This document shows positions 46,283 to 58,501 of a DNA stretch of 64,000 nucleotides, piece after piece. The notes under the pieces were generated by a model. It did not search any database and was not told the origin of the DNA. It saw only the letters and a program-made list of their open reading frames with translations. Numbering within the stretch: the stretch's first letter is position 1; the number at the start of each line of letters is the position of its first letter. The position numbers were made by a program, and so were the translations under genes. Source of the DNA: Butyriboletus loyo (taxonomy: Eukaryota > Basidiomycota > Agaricomycetes > Boletales > Boletaceae); contig JBBPSI010000043.1 of NCBI GenBank assembly GCA_038093515.1, positions 93,974-157,973 of the forward strand, in the 5' to 3' direction.

Positions 46283-48022
46283 TCAGACACGAGATCCGTA
46301 CACATCCTTGGGCCCGACGCCGGCCTGACCCTTGCGCGCGTTTGCCTGTGCCCACCTGAATAGAACCATCAGCACGTCTGAACGAAAGTCGTTGGAACCA
46401 GGACCATACTTTTTGATTCGGATGCTCTCGATTTGGATGAACCCAGTCGTATCGGTCGGTTCGAACCCGCCAAGTTCGTCCATGGACGACTGGTGCTCGT
46501 CGTACAGACCCTATATGTTGAAAAAAAAAAAAAAAGTCAAGCTCACGCTCGTTCTCGCGGCAAGAGACGATGCGGTGCTCACCTCGTCCGAGTATCGTCC
46601 GTCGACGATCACGTTTCCCTTGAGCAGCTTCAAACGGACGACACCGTTCACGGTCCGCTGACTCGCCGGAATCGCGCTCGTCAAGAATTCACGCTCGGGC
46701 GTGAAAAAGTGGCCATTGTAGAGAATCCGGCTGAGTCCGACCGTGAGGAACTGGTCGCGGAGCGCGCGGACGTTACGATCGAGGGTGAGACCCTCGAGAT
46801 CGACGTGCGCTGCGCGGAGGATGGTCGCGCCGGGGGACTCGTAGCAACCACGTGATTTCACGCCGATGAACCGGTTTTCGACGATGTCGATGCGCCCGAT
46901 GCCGTGTTTCCTCGCGAGCGCGTTGAGGGCGAGGAAGATCTCGACAGCGTCGGTGTATGTCTTGTCGGCGGTGGTGACCTTGACGGGGATACCGGCCTTG
47001 AACTCGATGGCGATCTGATCGGGGGCAGAAGGGGTATTTTCGATGGATTGGGTGAGTTTCCACATGTCCACCGGAGGGGTGATGTTGGGATCTTCGAGGA
47101 TGCCGGCTTCGTAGGAAATGTGGAAGAGATTTTCGTCTGTAGACCACGGCTTTGCGGCGGTTTGCTGGACGGGGATGTTCTTTTCGGTGGCGAACGTGAG
47201 GAGGGCTTGACGACCGGGGAAACGGTTGTAGAACTCTGGATGGAGCGAGATGAGTGCGTTGGGTGGTTCGAGATGGGGGCGGGGGATGACGTACCGGGGA
47301 GACGCCATGGGGCGATGACTTTGATGTCTGGTTTAAGACCGTAGAAAGCAAGCTCGAAGCGGACTTGGTCGTTTCCTTTACCCGTGCAGCCGTGTGAGAC
47401 GTAGCTGCAGGACCGGGTCGGTAAGGAGGCGGATAACGGGGTAGTGTAAGCTGCTTACTCGCATCCTTCCCTTTCCGCGACGGCGATCATGCCACGGGCG
47501 ATGACTGGGCGGGCAAGCGAGGTACCGAGAAGGTATACATTCTATGACTGTCTATCAGATCGCGATAGATGCCAGTGGGAGGACTCGAACCTCGTAGATG
47601 CAGTTGGCTTGGACAGCAGGGTATATCAATTCGGTGACGAATTCGCGTCTCATATCCTTTTTATTTTTTTGTCTTGTTTTTGTATCACGCATCAGACAAA
47701 GCGATCGAGCTTACCTCTTTGAAAAATTTCGTGGCTCCGGACGTCAAGGCTTTTTTCTCGGCAGCTTCAAAGTCCTATTGCATGGTTCAGTGAGAGCGTG
47801 AGGGGGGCGTGTGAGGATTGTGCAACTTGCCTCTTCTTGGCCGACGTCGGCCATGAAGGCGTATACTTTGTATCCCTGCTCGACGAGCCATGCGAGGATG
47901 CAAGAGGTGTCTGTCGATCTGTCGATCAGGGGTCCAAGCCGTGCGATGGACAATCGCGGGATCGACGCACCAAGTCCACCAGAATACGCCAACAACACAC
48001 AACCCGATTTCGTTTCTGCCAT
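46283..48022 (-). CDS. ARG1: Argininosuccinate synthase
   Basis: Ligates citrulline and aspartate using ATP to form argininosuccinate, the penultimate step of arginine synthesis, in the cytosol. It begins [17 protein letters not shown] at 48022; an intron splits the ATP-binding P-loop, which continues [20 protein letters not shown]. Further segments in order are [18 protein letters not shown] (about 47590-47650), GTSLARP-type and [16 protein letters not shown] text, [50 protein letters not shown] and [16 protein letters not shown]. About seven exons are present; the last (46283-46510) ends in [16 protein letters not shown]. All main family blocks are present. A poly-A run at about 46517-46530 lies in the last intron. 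Confidence 0.95.
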
Positions 48023-48512
48023 GATACGAACTACGATGATGGAAATCAGAAGAGAATAGTCACTAGACTCGGTCGTAATACATTACATAACCACGTCTAT
48101 CGCATCACATTCCGCTCGTGTTTTTATTGGCGTCCCATCTCTGTCGGATTCATAGTAATTATTTCGTCTGTTGGTATGTCCGACCAAGATCGTTTTTCAG
48201 TGAGTTGTGAGGTTTCATGGTGGGTAGCCTCTGGTGTAATTTCATGGTTTTGATGATGTCGACAACGTCCCCCTCTCGTCTTCTCCCAGGTTTCTTGTCA
48301 AATGCGAGGACAGAGAAGAGGACCTTCTGTGGGTTGAACTGTCGCAGTAGAATTGAACGTGCACCCTCCGGACAAGAAGGCTTATGTCATGTTCCGTCGA
48401 CTCGTATGGACGAGGACCATAAGAGACATCCAAACGGCATCTCGGGCCGGAGCGTTGTTTACCAACGGCTTTGGAAACAAACAACCGCCTGATCTGATTG
48501 AGCTACGTCGCC
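48023..48512. other. Bidirectional promoter region between ARG1 and the Acl4-like gene
   Basis: About 490 bases separate the starts of two divergent genes. No clear TATA box or known fungal amino-acid control element (TGACTC type) was found by eye, and no coding frame is supported. Confidence 0.4.
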
Positions 48513-49925
48513 ATGGGTCGCGCCCGGACAAAGCAAAAAAAGTCGGCCCGTACCACATCGGATTCAACGACACCCTCATCGTCGCCATCCGTCTTGTCGC
48601 TACTCTCGAAAGCGCAGGACCTCATCGTCCAATGTGATTATCCCCTCGCTCGCAAATTCACCGAGCGCGTACTTGCCAGGGAAGATGCTACTCCCGCAGA
48701 AAGGGACCAGGCTAGGGAGATGCTCGCTGTCGTCCTCTTGGAGGTCGGAGACGTCGATGATGCAAAGGATGTACGTCGAATGACCGGCTACTGGGATCCA
48801 ACTGAACGTGCTGCGCTAGATCCTCCTTACCCTCGTACCCCCTCATCCGGAGGCTCCGTCACCCCCGCCGCCGTCTGCATATCTGTACCTCGCACAGCTC
48901 ACGGACGACGATCCGCATGCTGCCCTCGCATACTACCAATCCGCGATCGATCTCCTTCAAACCCAACTCAAAGGAAAATCCATCTCGACCGGAAATGCAT
49001 CAGAGGAGGATGACGTTGAGATCAAGGGTAACATCGTCCGAGCCTACCTTGGTATGGTAGAGATATGGATGGATCCAGAGTACGATCTATGGCGAGTATC
49101 CTTCTCTCCTCTCCTCTCCTCTCCTCTCCTCTCCTCTCTCCTCATCCATCGCTGACACCTCGTATGCCCGTCTGTAGCGTCGACCCAACCGCCTCGAGCA
49201 CGTGTGATTCCCTCCTCTCACACGCCCTCCAGATAGATCCACAAAACCTGGAAACACTCCAGACCCTCGCCAGCGTCCGTCTCTCGCAGGAAAAACCAGA
49301 CGAGGCACTCCTAGCTCTCCGGACGTTCCCACCACCCCCCGTACAAGGCGCAGCTGCGACGGCAGTCGATCCACGCTCTCACGCGCTCCTCTTGCTCGCC
49401 GCGTTACCCATCCAGACGTGCATCGCACGTGCAAAGCTACTCTTGGAGTGCGGTGCTTACCCAGATGCGCTGTCCCTCCTCGAAGGCGTGCTCGCCTCCG
49501 ACGATGCCAACATAGAGGGATGGTACCTCATGGGTTGGGCCTGGTGGTTATCGGCCGAACGAAAGAAAGAAGGGGACGTCTCCGCCACCGTCGGACTGGG
49601 CGAAGACGGAGGAGAGTTGGAATGGCAGGATATAGCTAGGGACGCCCGAGATTGTTTGGAAACTTGCCAGACGGTAGGTGATTTGTACACCCCCCGCTCC
49701 CCTTTATTTTTTTTCTTGCCGGTAGTGGGATTGACACGTTGTGGTTTCTCGTAGTTGCATACATGCCAGGGACACCCAGACATACCATTACTCGAACACG
49801 TCAAGGAGCTTATCGGAATTTTGGATGCACTTGGCATCCAACTGTCCCCAGCGGAAGAACATGATGGCAATGACGAGGAGTGGGAAGAGGTCAGTGATGA
49901 GGACGAAGACGTAGAAATGGCATGA
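48513..49925 (+). CDS. TPR protein, Acl4-like chaperone of ribosomal protein L4
   Basis: Resembles fungal Acl4, a TPR chaperone that binds newly made ribosomal protein uL4 and keeps it soluble until assembly in the nucleus. It starts MGRARTKQKKSART at 48513. TPR-like helices follow: LLSKAQDLIVQCDYPLARKF, YLYLAQLTDDDPHAALAYYQ, HALQIDPQNLETLQTLASVR, AKLLLECGAYPDALSLLEGV and NIEGWYLMGWAWW. The C-terminus is strongly acidic (DEEWEEVSDEDEDVEMA), as in Acl4, where it contacts the basic client. Four or more exons are needed. One intron (about 49094-49176) holds a CTCTC repeat, and another ends near 49754. The basic N-terminus could be a nuclear signal. Confidence 0.8.
49104..49145 (+). repeat. (CTCTC)n microsatellite in an intron
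   Basis: About eight tandem CTCTC units form a polypyrimidine stretch inside an intron of the Acl4-like gene. It may act as the polypyrimidine tract, and length polymorphism is likely. Confidence 0.8.
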
Positions 49926-50243
49926 TTGCATCATGTTGTAGCAAAAAGTATCTTAATACCCCATGTTTGGGGGCCCAAGCAATTCGTTGGCATGAGATTT
50001 CCACGAAAGATTGATCAAGCACTTAGGACTGCCTTCATTTGAATAACGTGGTGACACTACCAGGTAGCGAGAATTGAAGCGATCGCCATGTATACTATCA
50101 CACGCACACTAGTGTGGGGAGTGGGCTATCATTACAACACCAGATTAGATCTCAAGTACATCCGAGCGGGAAAAGGTAGCGATATAGAACAATTAGCGAA
50201 GACGTGATACATTTCCTCCTGTCAAAAGTCTGGCAGCTTACTG

Positions 50244-51300
50244 CTAGGCAAAATAGATCGTGACGACGTGAGGGCCTGGTTCTGGTCCGTTCCTGGGCTC
50301 GATAGAGTGAATGCATCCTCCGTGCTGCGGAACGGGAAAACCTAACGGGACAGGGATCATCAACCGTTGTGGTGCAAATATTAATATTCCTCCCCGCTGG
50401 CACCGATGGTGGATCTACCCACGCTGGAATGGATCCGTTGAAGACGTCAGAAGTAGTCCACGGACATGCCCGTCAGCGTCGTCGTCGGAGGCCGTACACC
50501 GTTCAAACGGCCCACGTATATTCAAAGAGCTGTCGTGCGTAAACACGGATTGGCAGAACGGGTTCAGGTAAAATAAGGTCGAGACGCGATATGTACTTTT
50601 TGGAACCGACGCCCCGGATCCTGGGGGAGGTGAGGAGTTTGATGTTTGTCCGATCTAGTGAGATGATTGACTATGGAGTCGTAGAGAAGAATGAAGGCAT
50701 GGGGAACGATGCGAATGGCTACTTCGTGGGTAGATCGAGATTTGCCAATGCCACTTCTATCATGAGGGGTTGATGAATCCGAGACAACCAATGCTTGGAC
50801 GAAGATAGGCCTATCCCAAGGAGCATTCATACATTCAAACAGCGATGATACGACTCGTCAGAACGGCTTGAGTTGGACATGTAGTATGGACCCCGGGAAA
50901 AGGTTAGAAAAATTCGTGGTTCGTTCTGCAAGGTAAGGAATTAGTACGTGCACTTCGAATGAAGTTCTGTCAGATCGCAAGTACTAACAGTATAGTAAAT
51001 GGCATGTGGCGGAGGTCAAGCTACAAACAAATCAAGCACCTAGCATGATGGTACCACCGTGCTGGAGAATGATGCATTGATACCATCCAAAAGCAAAGGT
51101 CCATGACCCAATTCCCCCTCATTTCAAACCGCTTCCCAGAAAGCGTTGCACGCGCTCTGAGAGCACGAGGGTGCGTTCGATGTACATACTGAGTTGATCG
51201 CCGAACAGGTAGTGACGGGGAGGAGCTATGTATATTGCGTGTGCGCGTTAGAGCGGAATAAACCGGGTCATGAGGTACATGCCGTATGCACGTTGATGTT
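50244..51300 (-). CDS. Probable uncharacterised gene, frame only partly resolved
   Basis: Several coherent minus-strand segments suggest a real multi-exon gene. Reading 5' to 3': RHYLFGDQLSMYIERTLVL with SERVQRFLGSGLK (51240-51124); SLFECMNAPWDRPIFVQALV then VSDSSTPHD (about 50845-50750); RIRGVGSKKYISRLDLILPE with PVLPIRVYARQLFEYTWA (about 50630-50500); and GGILIFAPQRLMIPVPLGFP with HSIEPRNGPEPGPHVVTIYF ending in a stop at 50244-50246. The frames differ, so introns are needed, and I could not settle all joins. The first segment may belong to a separate short gene, because it ends in a stop after SGLK. I do not recognise the family. Confidence 0.35.
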
Positions 51301-51397
51301 GAGTGGCTCCCCAGCGAGACTCGTCAGACTCAGCTTCAACACAGTGACTCTGTAGCTTCACTCGCTCATCTGATTCCCAGAAGGACTTAGCGAAGCC

Positions 51398-52910
51398 ATG
51401 CAACTCTCTTCTGAGGATCAGCCACAGGAGAACAACGACCTCGAGGTACGGTCTTCATCCTGTGTATATGAATATGACAGAGTCGGACTTATTCAGAACA
51501 TGCAGCCATCCAGCGATGCTCAAGAGGATTGGGAGGACTTGTCAGATGCTGAGGAAGGCTCTCAGCGTGAGGTCATTGTGACTTCCAGCACGAACACCTC
51601 CCAAACGGCAAGCACGGTCTCCCAACGCAAGAAGCGACGAGCCCAGACCAAAACACCATCCCCTGCTTCTCCAACCACATCTAGGAGTCGCTCTATCAAG
51701 GGACACAGGAAAGCACCTATTGTGCAGAAAGAACCTAAACTCCAGGAAGCCATCGCACATGGTGCTCGCTTCACCGCGTCATATGCCTTTGACGTCCTTA
51801 AAGGCTCGATCGAGAAAATGCGGAAGCCGCTCTCGTGGTTTCTCTTCATATGGATGTTTGCGTGGTTGATATCGCGCACGACCCCGGCAATTCGGATGGC
51901 GTTCTCTCCTTTGTGCATTATCCCGGGAATATCGAGGAGCACGTTGTGTGTCCCCGTTCCATCGCTTCCTTCCGTAAACTTTGAGAAGCTCGCCAATATA
52001 CAGGGCTCTACGTTTGAACAACTGGTCGGGGAATCTGCGGGCAATTCACAATTATCCATCGAGGTTCTGAGGGCAGAAATGGCGACTCAGGATCTCTCGC
52101 TTCTGGTACGTTACAGCGACCTCAAGTCAAAAGAGAATATTGCAGATATGCTTCGTACGATTGGTACGGATGCAAAGAAAACTGGCCGAGGGTTGAGTAA
52201 ACTAAACGCAAAAGTTGTTGGTGCCATCGACGAGTGCGTGCTTGAGCTTGTCTGCTTTTGGCCATTAGGGATAAACCCACTGACCGTCATGTAGAGTGAT
52301 GGCACTGAATAATTACGCGATGGCTACCATCGAGGGTGCAGACGGGAAGGCACCCTCGTGGCTGCTTCGGGCCATTTCGCCAATCAAACTAGGGCCTACC
52401 GCTGAAGAAATCATCGCTGAAGCATTCACGCTTGCGATGGACGAATCAGAACATGCCATAGCAAAACTCATACTTGAAGGCGAGGTCTCCTTGCAGAACC
52501 TTGAACAACTGGATGCGGACATTGGGACGCTGCATGAGATGATAGTTCGGGAAGACAATCACACTACGGCTGAGAGGGATGAGCTTCTCGGCGAACTTTG
52601 GACGAGATGGGGCGGCAACAAAAAGGCTGTGCAGGACTATGGTGGCCGTCTAGCGTTGCTCAATGGCCTTTCGTCGTATAGAAAACAGGCTGCTCTGCAT
52701 GTCAAGGCTACACTGCGAGCGCTGTACACGATGAGCGACGATCTAGAGGTCCTACGGGAGAAAGTAGCTGCTCCTGGCCTACTCGAAGGCAAGTTACCAC
52801 TCCATGTGCACATGGAGGGTATCCGGAGTGGATTGGAGAGGCTGCAGCAGGGTCGAGTGGCATCGCGAGGGCGAAGGATAGTCGATGAGACGGTCAGCGG
52901 TTCCGTGTGA
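51398..52910 (+). CDS. Membrane protein with long helical C-terminal domain, unknown function
   Basis: Starts MQLSSEDQPQENNDLE at 51398 and ends at 52910. Near the N-terminus 51445-51498 is a GTACGG...TTCAG stretch of 54 nt with no stop, probably an intron, which would join NNDLE to NMQPSSDAQEDWEDL. An acidic then basic Ser-rich segment follows. After it comes a hydrophobic stretch (SWFLFIWMFAWLISRT) and a second weaker one (MAFSPLCIIPGISRSTLCV). The remainder is helical (SLLVRYSDLKSKENIADMLR and AEEIIAEAFTLAMDESEHAI), consistent with a coiled coil. A second intron (about 52232-52294) joins GAIDE to VMALNNYA. The layout of a cytoplasmic head, one or two membrane helices and a coiled coil fits an ER or nuclear-envelope protein, but I do not recognise the family. 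Confidence 0.7.
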
Positions 52911-53145
52911 ACTCGCGCGGAAGCCTGGCAGCATGTCTAGATAATCGTCACCGCTGCCAATGAGTGAACAATTGGGGTTACCTAGCGAGATGTTGAATGT
53001 GTTTCGGGGTGGAGTCGAAAGTCAAGGTGTCAATTGAGTCCGACCGAGTCGGGTAAAGGCGTCTTATTGTGCTAGATAAAACGGGTAACACGTGAACACC
53101 ACGTCGAGACAATTAGAGTCCCCTCAGTGCGTGCGTCTAGAAAAT

Positions 53146-55871
53146 ATGACCTCGCAGCCTCTCTACCACTCCCTTGCTTGCTCTGGAAGAGTTCCATACT
53201 CCAAGGTCTCTCTCCAGAACTTCAACCTGCTCGTTTCGTTCGCTGTTGGTTGCAGCTCACCCCCCTGAGTATGTACTACATGGCCTGTGGGTATCCTGAC
53301 TCACATTTATTTATACAGGCTCCTTGCTATTGTCTCCAAGTTCCCGCACAGACACTCTTTCCGTTCGCCACCTGCTGCTTATCCCAAGCGCTCTGAGGTG
53401 CAAACAACAACGGTAAGCTCATACCCGGATCTCGTCGACGCCTAGATCGTTGATGTGGGGCTCAGTTGTCTCGAAACACTTCTGGGCAGATTGTTTAACC
53501 ATGTCGACTGTATGTGTGGTGGTTGCCTGGTCTTTGTTTGTTGGTCTACTTTCTCATCTCTCGCGCACTCTAGGGCCCCGAATGGATGCCAACTGCTGGG
53601 CCGATCACTCCAGATGTCAGTGTTTCAACGTCTATTCTAGATGCCCCCCACTCATCCAGACCCTAGGGTTGGGGAAGAGCCATCCACAGGCGTGTACCAG
53701 ACAACTTTCGTGTGGAAGTGCTTCATCCAGAAAAGCATGGTCAGCTCCTCTACACTCCTGTTCACTATCATGACGCTAATATCACCTAATAGGCAGCAGC
53801 TACAGTTATGGCTTCCGCATTTACCCGATCAAGGACGACAATATCTCAGCGTTCACGCCCACGACCTCGTCCGGTGAATCCATCGCTTCCATCAACGAGT
53901 ATGATATCTGGCGGGAATGGGATGATTGTTTGTTGTTCCAAGACATTCTTGAGCTCGAATACTCTCGCGCAGCAAGAGAAAAGCGCAATCGTCTTGCCGC
54001 TGGCAAAGGTGTCAAGAAAAACGGGGTTTATATTCACCGTGATCAAGCTGCCTCCTGGGAGTCTCTCCCTTTCGGCCCAAATCCTAATGATATCGCTCGT
54101 GACCTACACGAATATATACCAAAGCTCTCGAAGAAGGGAATTCTCTTCCGTGCGAGCCAGGAAATCGTTGACCAGCGGTATGAGCAACTCCAGATGATGA
54201 TCCGCGCCCTGTTACAAGATGACTTGCCAACACTCGTCAAGGAAATTAAATCTACTTGTACATTCACGGACTTTTTTAGCGTGTGGAAGAAGGATTTCGA
54301 GTTGGCGAGGAGAGCCGAGTCTCCAAAGAAGCAGCCTACTCCTGGCCGCCGCCGACCGTCCCTATCGACTAGCCTATCTTCCGCCTTCCCAGTTTCACTA
54401 TCCTCCCTCTCTGTCAAGTCGTTATCGTTATCTCCAACCAAAGGGAAAGCACCAGAGAAAGCACAAACTCCCTTTCGACCTTCTACCCACTCGGATTCAT
54501 CATCGTCGGAAGACTCTGTTGATCCACCAAGACAAAGCAGATCGATGGATCGGACGCAGGACATTCGCTCCATGAGGTCCAGGACCTCATCCTCGGGATC
54601 TCATTCTTCGTCCTCTTCGCCCTCGACGCCTGTTAAGACGCCTCGACAACTTCCGCCCATTTCTCGGCAACCTGTCATCGCGTCGCAAGACATTCCAATC
54701 AAATTTGGACACAACCCCCACGTCCTCGGTGGCGAACTTCTGGAATCGCTCCCAGAAGGTCGCGAGTTCTCTTCTCCGCCGAAATCTGATTTAGGCGGGA
54801 TTTGGACGCGAACACGGCCCGGATCTATTGCCAGTAAGACGAACCGCAATGTCAAGGTTTATGTCGCGGCACCATCCAGTTCTCCGCAATCCTCTGAACC
54901 ATCACGTAAGTAGTAGCATCCCTTCTCAACTGCGACGTTCACCATTTCTCCAGCACGATCTTTGTCCCGGTACTCAACAGCCTCTTTGCAATCGACGCAC
55001 TCTTCGAACACTTTGAGGGCTACTGCCTATTTGGACGAACTTGGTATGGACTATTGTTTGCCAAGTCCTACCCCAGCACCTCGACGCCATCCAAGAGCTT
55101 CAGTGTCCAGTCTGGCATCAATAGTGACCAACTCCTCCGTTGATGCTGTGATTCCACGGAGCGAGCGACCTGCAAGGCCATTGGCAAACAATGCGCAACG
55201 ACCACTCCCGCTTCCTGAGGAGTCATGGAGGGAGTACGAACCAGGGTCAGAAGATGGTTCTCAATCTGAAGATCAGGGGGATATCCTCGATGCCTACTTC
55301 TCTGGTATGCGGTGTGCTATTATATCGTAGCATCATGAGTGCTGAGGACCTTCCAGATCTAATCGTACCACATGATGAGATCCCGAATGGATACCCCGAG
55401 ACGCCGACCGTGGACGAGTCGATGTATCATTTCTCACAGAAGCAATCCAGCACGACCGTCAGCTCATATTCTCTACACTCAGACCGTCGGTCTTCCTTGG
55501 CGACCTCGATATCGAGCGGATCAACGTCATCCAGTGGCAACCCCATGACGCTCTCTATCAAAGCCATACACGAAGGCAGTATCGTCATGCTCCGCCTACC
55601 TCGCTACACCGCGTTCGACGAACTGCGTCGAAAAATTTACGATAAATTCATCCAGACTGACAAGTCGACCATTTCTAAATCATTCGCTATAGCCCTCTGG
55701 CAGCAGCCCCCGGCAGAAAAGGTGGAGAACGCACAACCTCGCGCAGGTGCTCTCGGATCCGCCAAGGCTAAGGGAGTTCTTCATTTCATATCATCACAAG
55801 AGGAGTGGGACAACGTCGCTGCAACCCACTCCGGCAAGATGCTTTTGCGGATCATCGGGAGCCGGGAGTAA
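53146..55871 (+). CDS. PB1-domain protein (polarity or NADPH-oxidase scaffold type)
   Basis: A multi-exon gene; I trust the second half most. The C-terminus (about 55545-55871) is a PB1 domain, starting with MTLSIKAIHEGSIVMLRLPR and ending with GKMLLRIIGSRE. PB1 domains pair scaffold proteins such as Bem1/Scd2 with Cdc24 or related partners. Upstream is a conserved block, SYGFRIYPIKDDNISAFTP then EYDIWREWDDCLLFQDILEL and WKKDFELARRAES, then a Ser/Pro-rich linker. The first exon probably starts MTSQPLYHSLACSGRVPYSK at 53146. The segments between 53270 and 53800 need several introns that I could not all place, so the N-terminal third is provisional. An in-frame PX or SH3 domain was not seen. 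Confidence 0.65.
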
Positions 55872-56246
55872 AGTGATCAGATCATCGACATTGCCATCCC
55901 TTCTCTTCTTCATCGCTTGCCTGTCCAACTTGTTGCCTTTCGTTTGTTCTTATGGTACAGGCTACGGGATCGGTTTCACGCTCCGTTCATTTGTAGATAG
56001 ACCCTGGTCATATTTCGTTCTTCGATCGGCACTACCCCCTTTTCTTTATATAATTCCGCGTATATGTTGGGCACCATTGTCATTCGTTCTTGTCCCTAAT
56101 GTTCGCGAGTACTTCCCGCTCTTTTCTTTCTTTGGGTCTTGACATACAGTAGGATTTAAGGCGTTAGGCCAGTTCTACGTTTCGTGTCGATATGGCAACA
56201 TTACAGTATGTGTTCATGACAAGAATACAATTTTACTTTACCCTCT
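55872..56246. other. Convergent intergenic spacer
   Basis: About 375 bases between the stop codons of the PB1-domain gene and the actin-related gene. It is T-rich in parts and probably holds both polyadenylation regions. Nothing else was seen. Confidence 0.5.
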
Positions 56247-58351
56247 TCATGCGCCCACAGTCGTCTGAGGTGATGATGATGCTAACGCAGGTTTGGGCGC
56301 CATGGCAGACGGCGCACCCGCCGACAACGGCATTCGTGTCCAGTCGGGCAGCAGCATGCCTCTTGGCATCTGTCCTGGCGACACGGGTGGTATAGATTCC
56401 ATCGCCTCATCGCCGTCGTCTTGAGACGCGAACGCTTCGTCCCACTTTTCTCTCGTGACCTCCACGCCACCTGTTTTGAGCGCACTGCACGGCAGAGGGT
56501 GGAATCCAGGTGAGTACGACGCATAGACAACCAACTCCAAGCAAGGTCGCGATGACTTACCCAGCCAGCGACCCTCCTACCCAGGCCTTTGAGGCAGGCG
56601 TAAATGCAGGTGCCTTGCCCACGTTTGCAGTTGCACGCGGTGATGAGTCCGAGGACGGCTGTGGTACAGGGTTGTTGAGGATCGCGATGTGGGGCACGAG
56701 CGGGCGGAGTGCAGCATAGCGATCGTATGCAGGTGGACGCGGTCTTCCAGACCGCGTCGGTTCCTGCCATGGTCGCGGCACCGTCGATCCGATGGCACGC
56801 AGTAACTCAGCGTGAAGCCGGGGGATGAAGCCCGGTAGCATCGCCGTACCGCCTGTGACGAGAATGGAGGACACGAGCGTCTTCCGGAGGTCGACCGGCA
56901 CCTGTGGACTCAACGTTTTTAAAAAACGGTGCAGTCTATGACGAGGTAGGCGGGGGAATGACCTTGAGAAGCGCTTCGAGCAGGACTTCGGCGACGCTGT
57001 TTTCGTCGATGTCGCCACCTTCGAACAAGACTTCGGGTGCACGCTCACGGATCCAGCCTGGGATGATCAGAGTGCCTCTCCCCGTACCCAACTGTTGTGA
57101 CGAGGGTGGCACGACGCGGAGTTGGATATCTGTCGCAGTCGAATGCCTCATGTACATGTTGGCGAGCATCTGAAGATGGCCCTCTCTGCCACCCGATTCC
57201 GACTGTTGGGGGTGTGAGACCACTTCAAACTCAGACGAAGCGTGCTGCGAAGAGCCGATACTCTCCAAGCCTTCCGATGTACGTGAAAATTCTGATTCAG
57301 ACATAGCGGCGTCGCTGGACGGAGGGTGATCTGATTCCGAGGCAGGTGCAGGAGAGGAGGAGCGCATCGAGTCACGGTTTATTTCGAGTACGGTACTTAC
57401 GAAGCAACTGCGCGTTTTGATGTCCTCGACGAGTGCATCCGTCAGGATCTCTTGTGGGACGTGGCTGGTCCTACTGGATAGAGAGGGGCTCACGCTGCTG
57501 AGATTTAATGGAGGGGGTATGTATGTTGCAAAGAGGAGAAGAAGTGCACGGAGGTGGGATGTAAACCGAGAGCCCGCTAATGGCGTTGTTCGAAGGTGTG
57601 AAAATAATGGTCGAGCAGCGAATATCTGTGATACGTGTCGTTAGTCTGAAATAAAGTGTCAAAAAGACATCACAAACGGGGAGTGCTGCAGATTCGAGGT
57701 GACCACAATCAATAACAAGACCCGTGATGCGACCGACAGAAAGGAGGGAGAGTAAATGGCTCGAGGCAAACGATACCGAGGGAACCTTGCTGGGTTTTGG
57801 TTAGGCTACCAAGATATGGGACAGCTGAACATACCTGCAGGTTTCCGAACAAAACTTTGGCAATTATGTCTTTGATGTATAACGGAAGCAACGGATGCTC
57901 GACGAGGATGACCTTGCGAGACTTGGGGTCTGTAAGCAGTGACCTAGATAGACCTTGATCAAATTGGGCAAGACTGAAAGTGTAGTAACCCTCACTCGTG
58001 GAACACGGAACGCATACACCTCTCGACGTTAATTTCGAGCATCCTGTCTTCCTCGGCCCTTGCTAACGGATCGGTCGCGCGACTCAATGTCCACAGAGAT
58101 TCAGAGTTGACTGTATCAGCGTAAAAGACGTCTCTTGGCTTTCCTTCTCCACTGAAACCAACCTTCCAGATGCGCGACCCCGGGTCGATCACAACACGAT
58201 CCTCGGTCCCATATAGGGAGTGTCTGCGAGTGGTCGTGTAGTGCGGTGATGATTGGAGGGCATGCGTGCCCGCAACACGGGTCGTTGTTGGTGTCGCTAA
58301 TTGGCTCGTCAAGCTTGGATTGGCTCTTGGTGTAGACGGTACCGCAGACAT
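56247..58351 (-). CDS. Actin-related protein, Arp10/Arp11-like dynactin subunit
   Basis: An actin-fold protein most like Arp10/Arp11, the pointed-end subunit of dynactin, which links dynein to cargo. It starts MSAVPSTPRANPSLTSQLAT at 58351. In order it has RVVIDPGSRIWKVGFSGEGK (first nucleotide-binding loop), RKVILVEHPLLPLYIKDIIA, VPSVSFASSHLLSLLSVGRI then TGLVIDCGHLES (second phosphate loop), a Ser/Glu-rich insert (about 57350-57190) unlike actin, GTLIIPGWIRERAPEVLFEG, and SSILVTGGTAMLPGFIPRLH (third actin signature). Six or more exons. The insert and a Pro/Ser C-terminus make it longer than actin. Several catalytic loop residues differ from actin, as is usual for Arp10. Other divergent Arps are possible. 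Confidence 0.8.
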
Positions 58352-58501
58352 CGCGCTCGCAATGGTGAACTTGAATCGCGTGCTATCTTTACTTTGCGTT
58401 TCCGTATGTCAATATGCACGTGACTTTGACTTTGTATCACGTGATTAAAACGCGTCTTCGAACCTTGTAGTCGAATACTTTCCACTCCCCATCGACACAC
58501 T

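Noticed and set aside
47568..47660. tRNA-like B-box GGTTCGAGTCC with a D-arm-like stretch on the minus strand
   Set aside because: No matching acceptor stem or anticodon stem exists, and the stretch translates on the minus strand as [18 protein letters not shown], a conserved block of argininosuccinate synthase. It is coding sequence.
49104..49145. CRISPR-like or tandem-repeat array
   Set aside because: A simple CTCTC pentamer repeat inside an intron, with no spacers.
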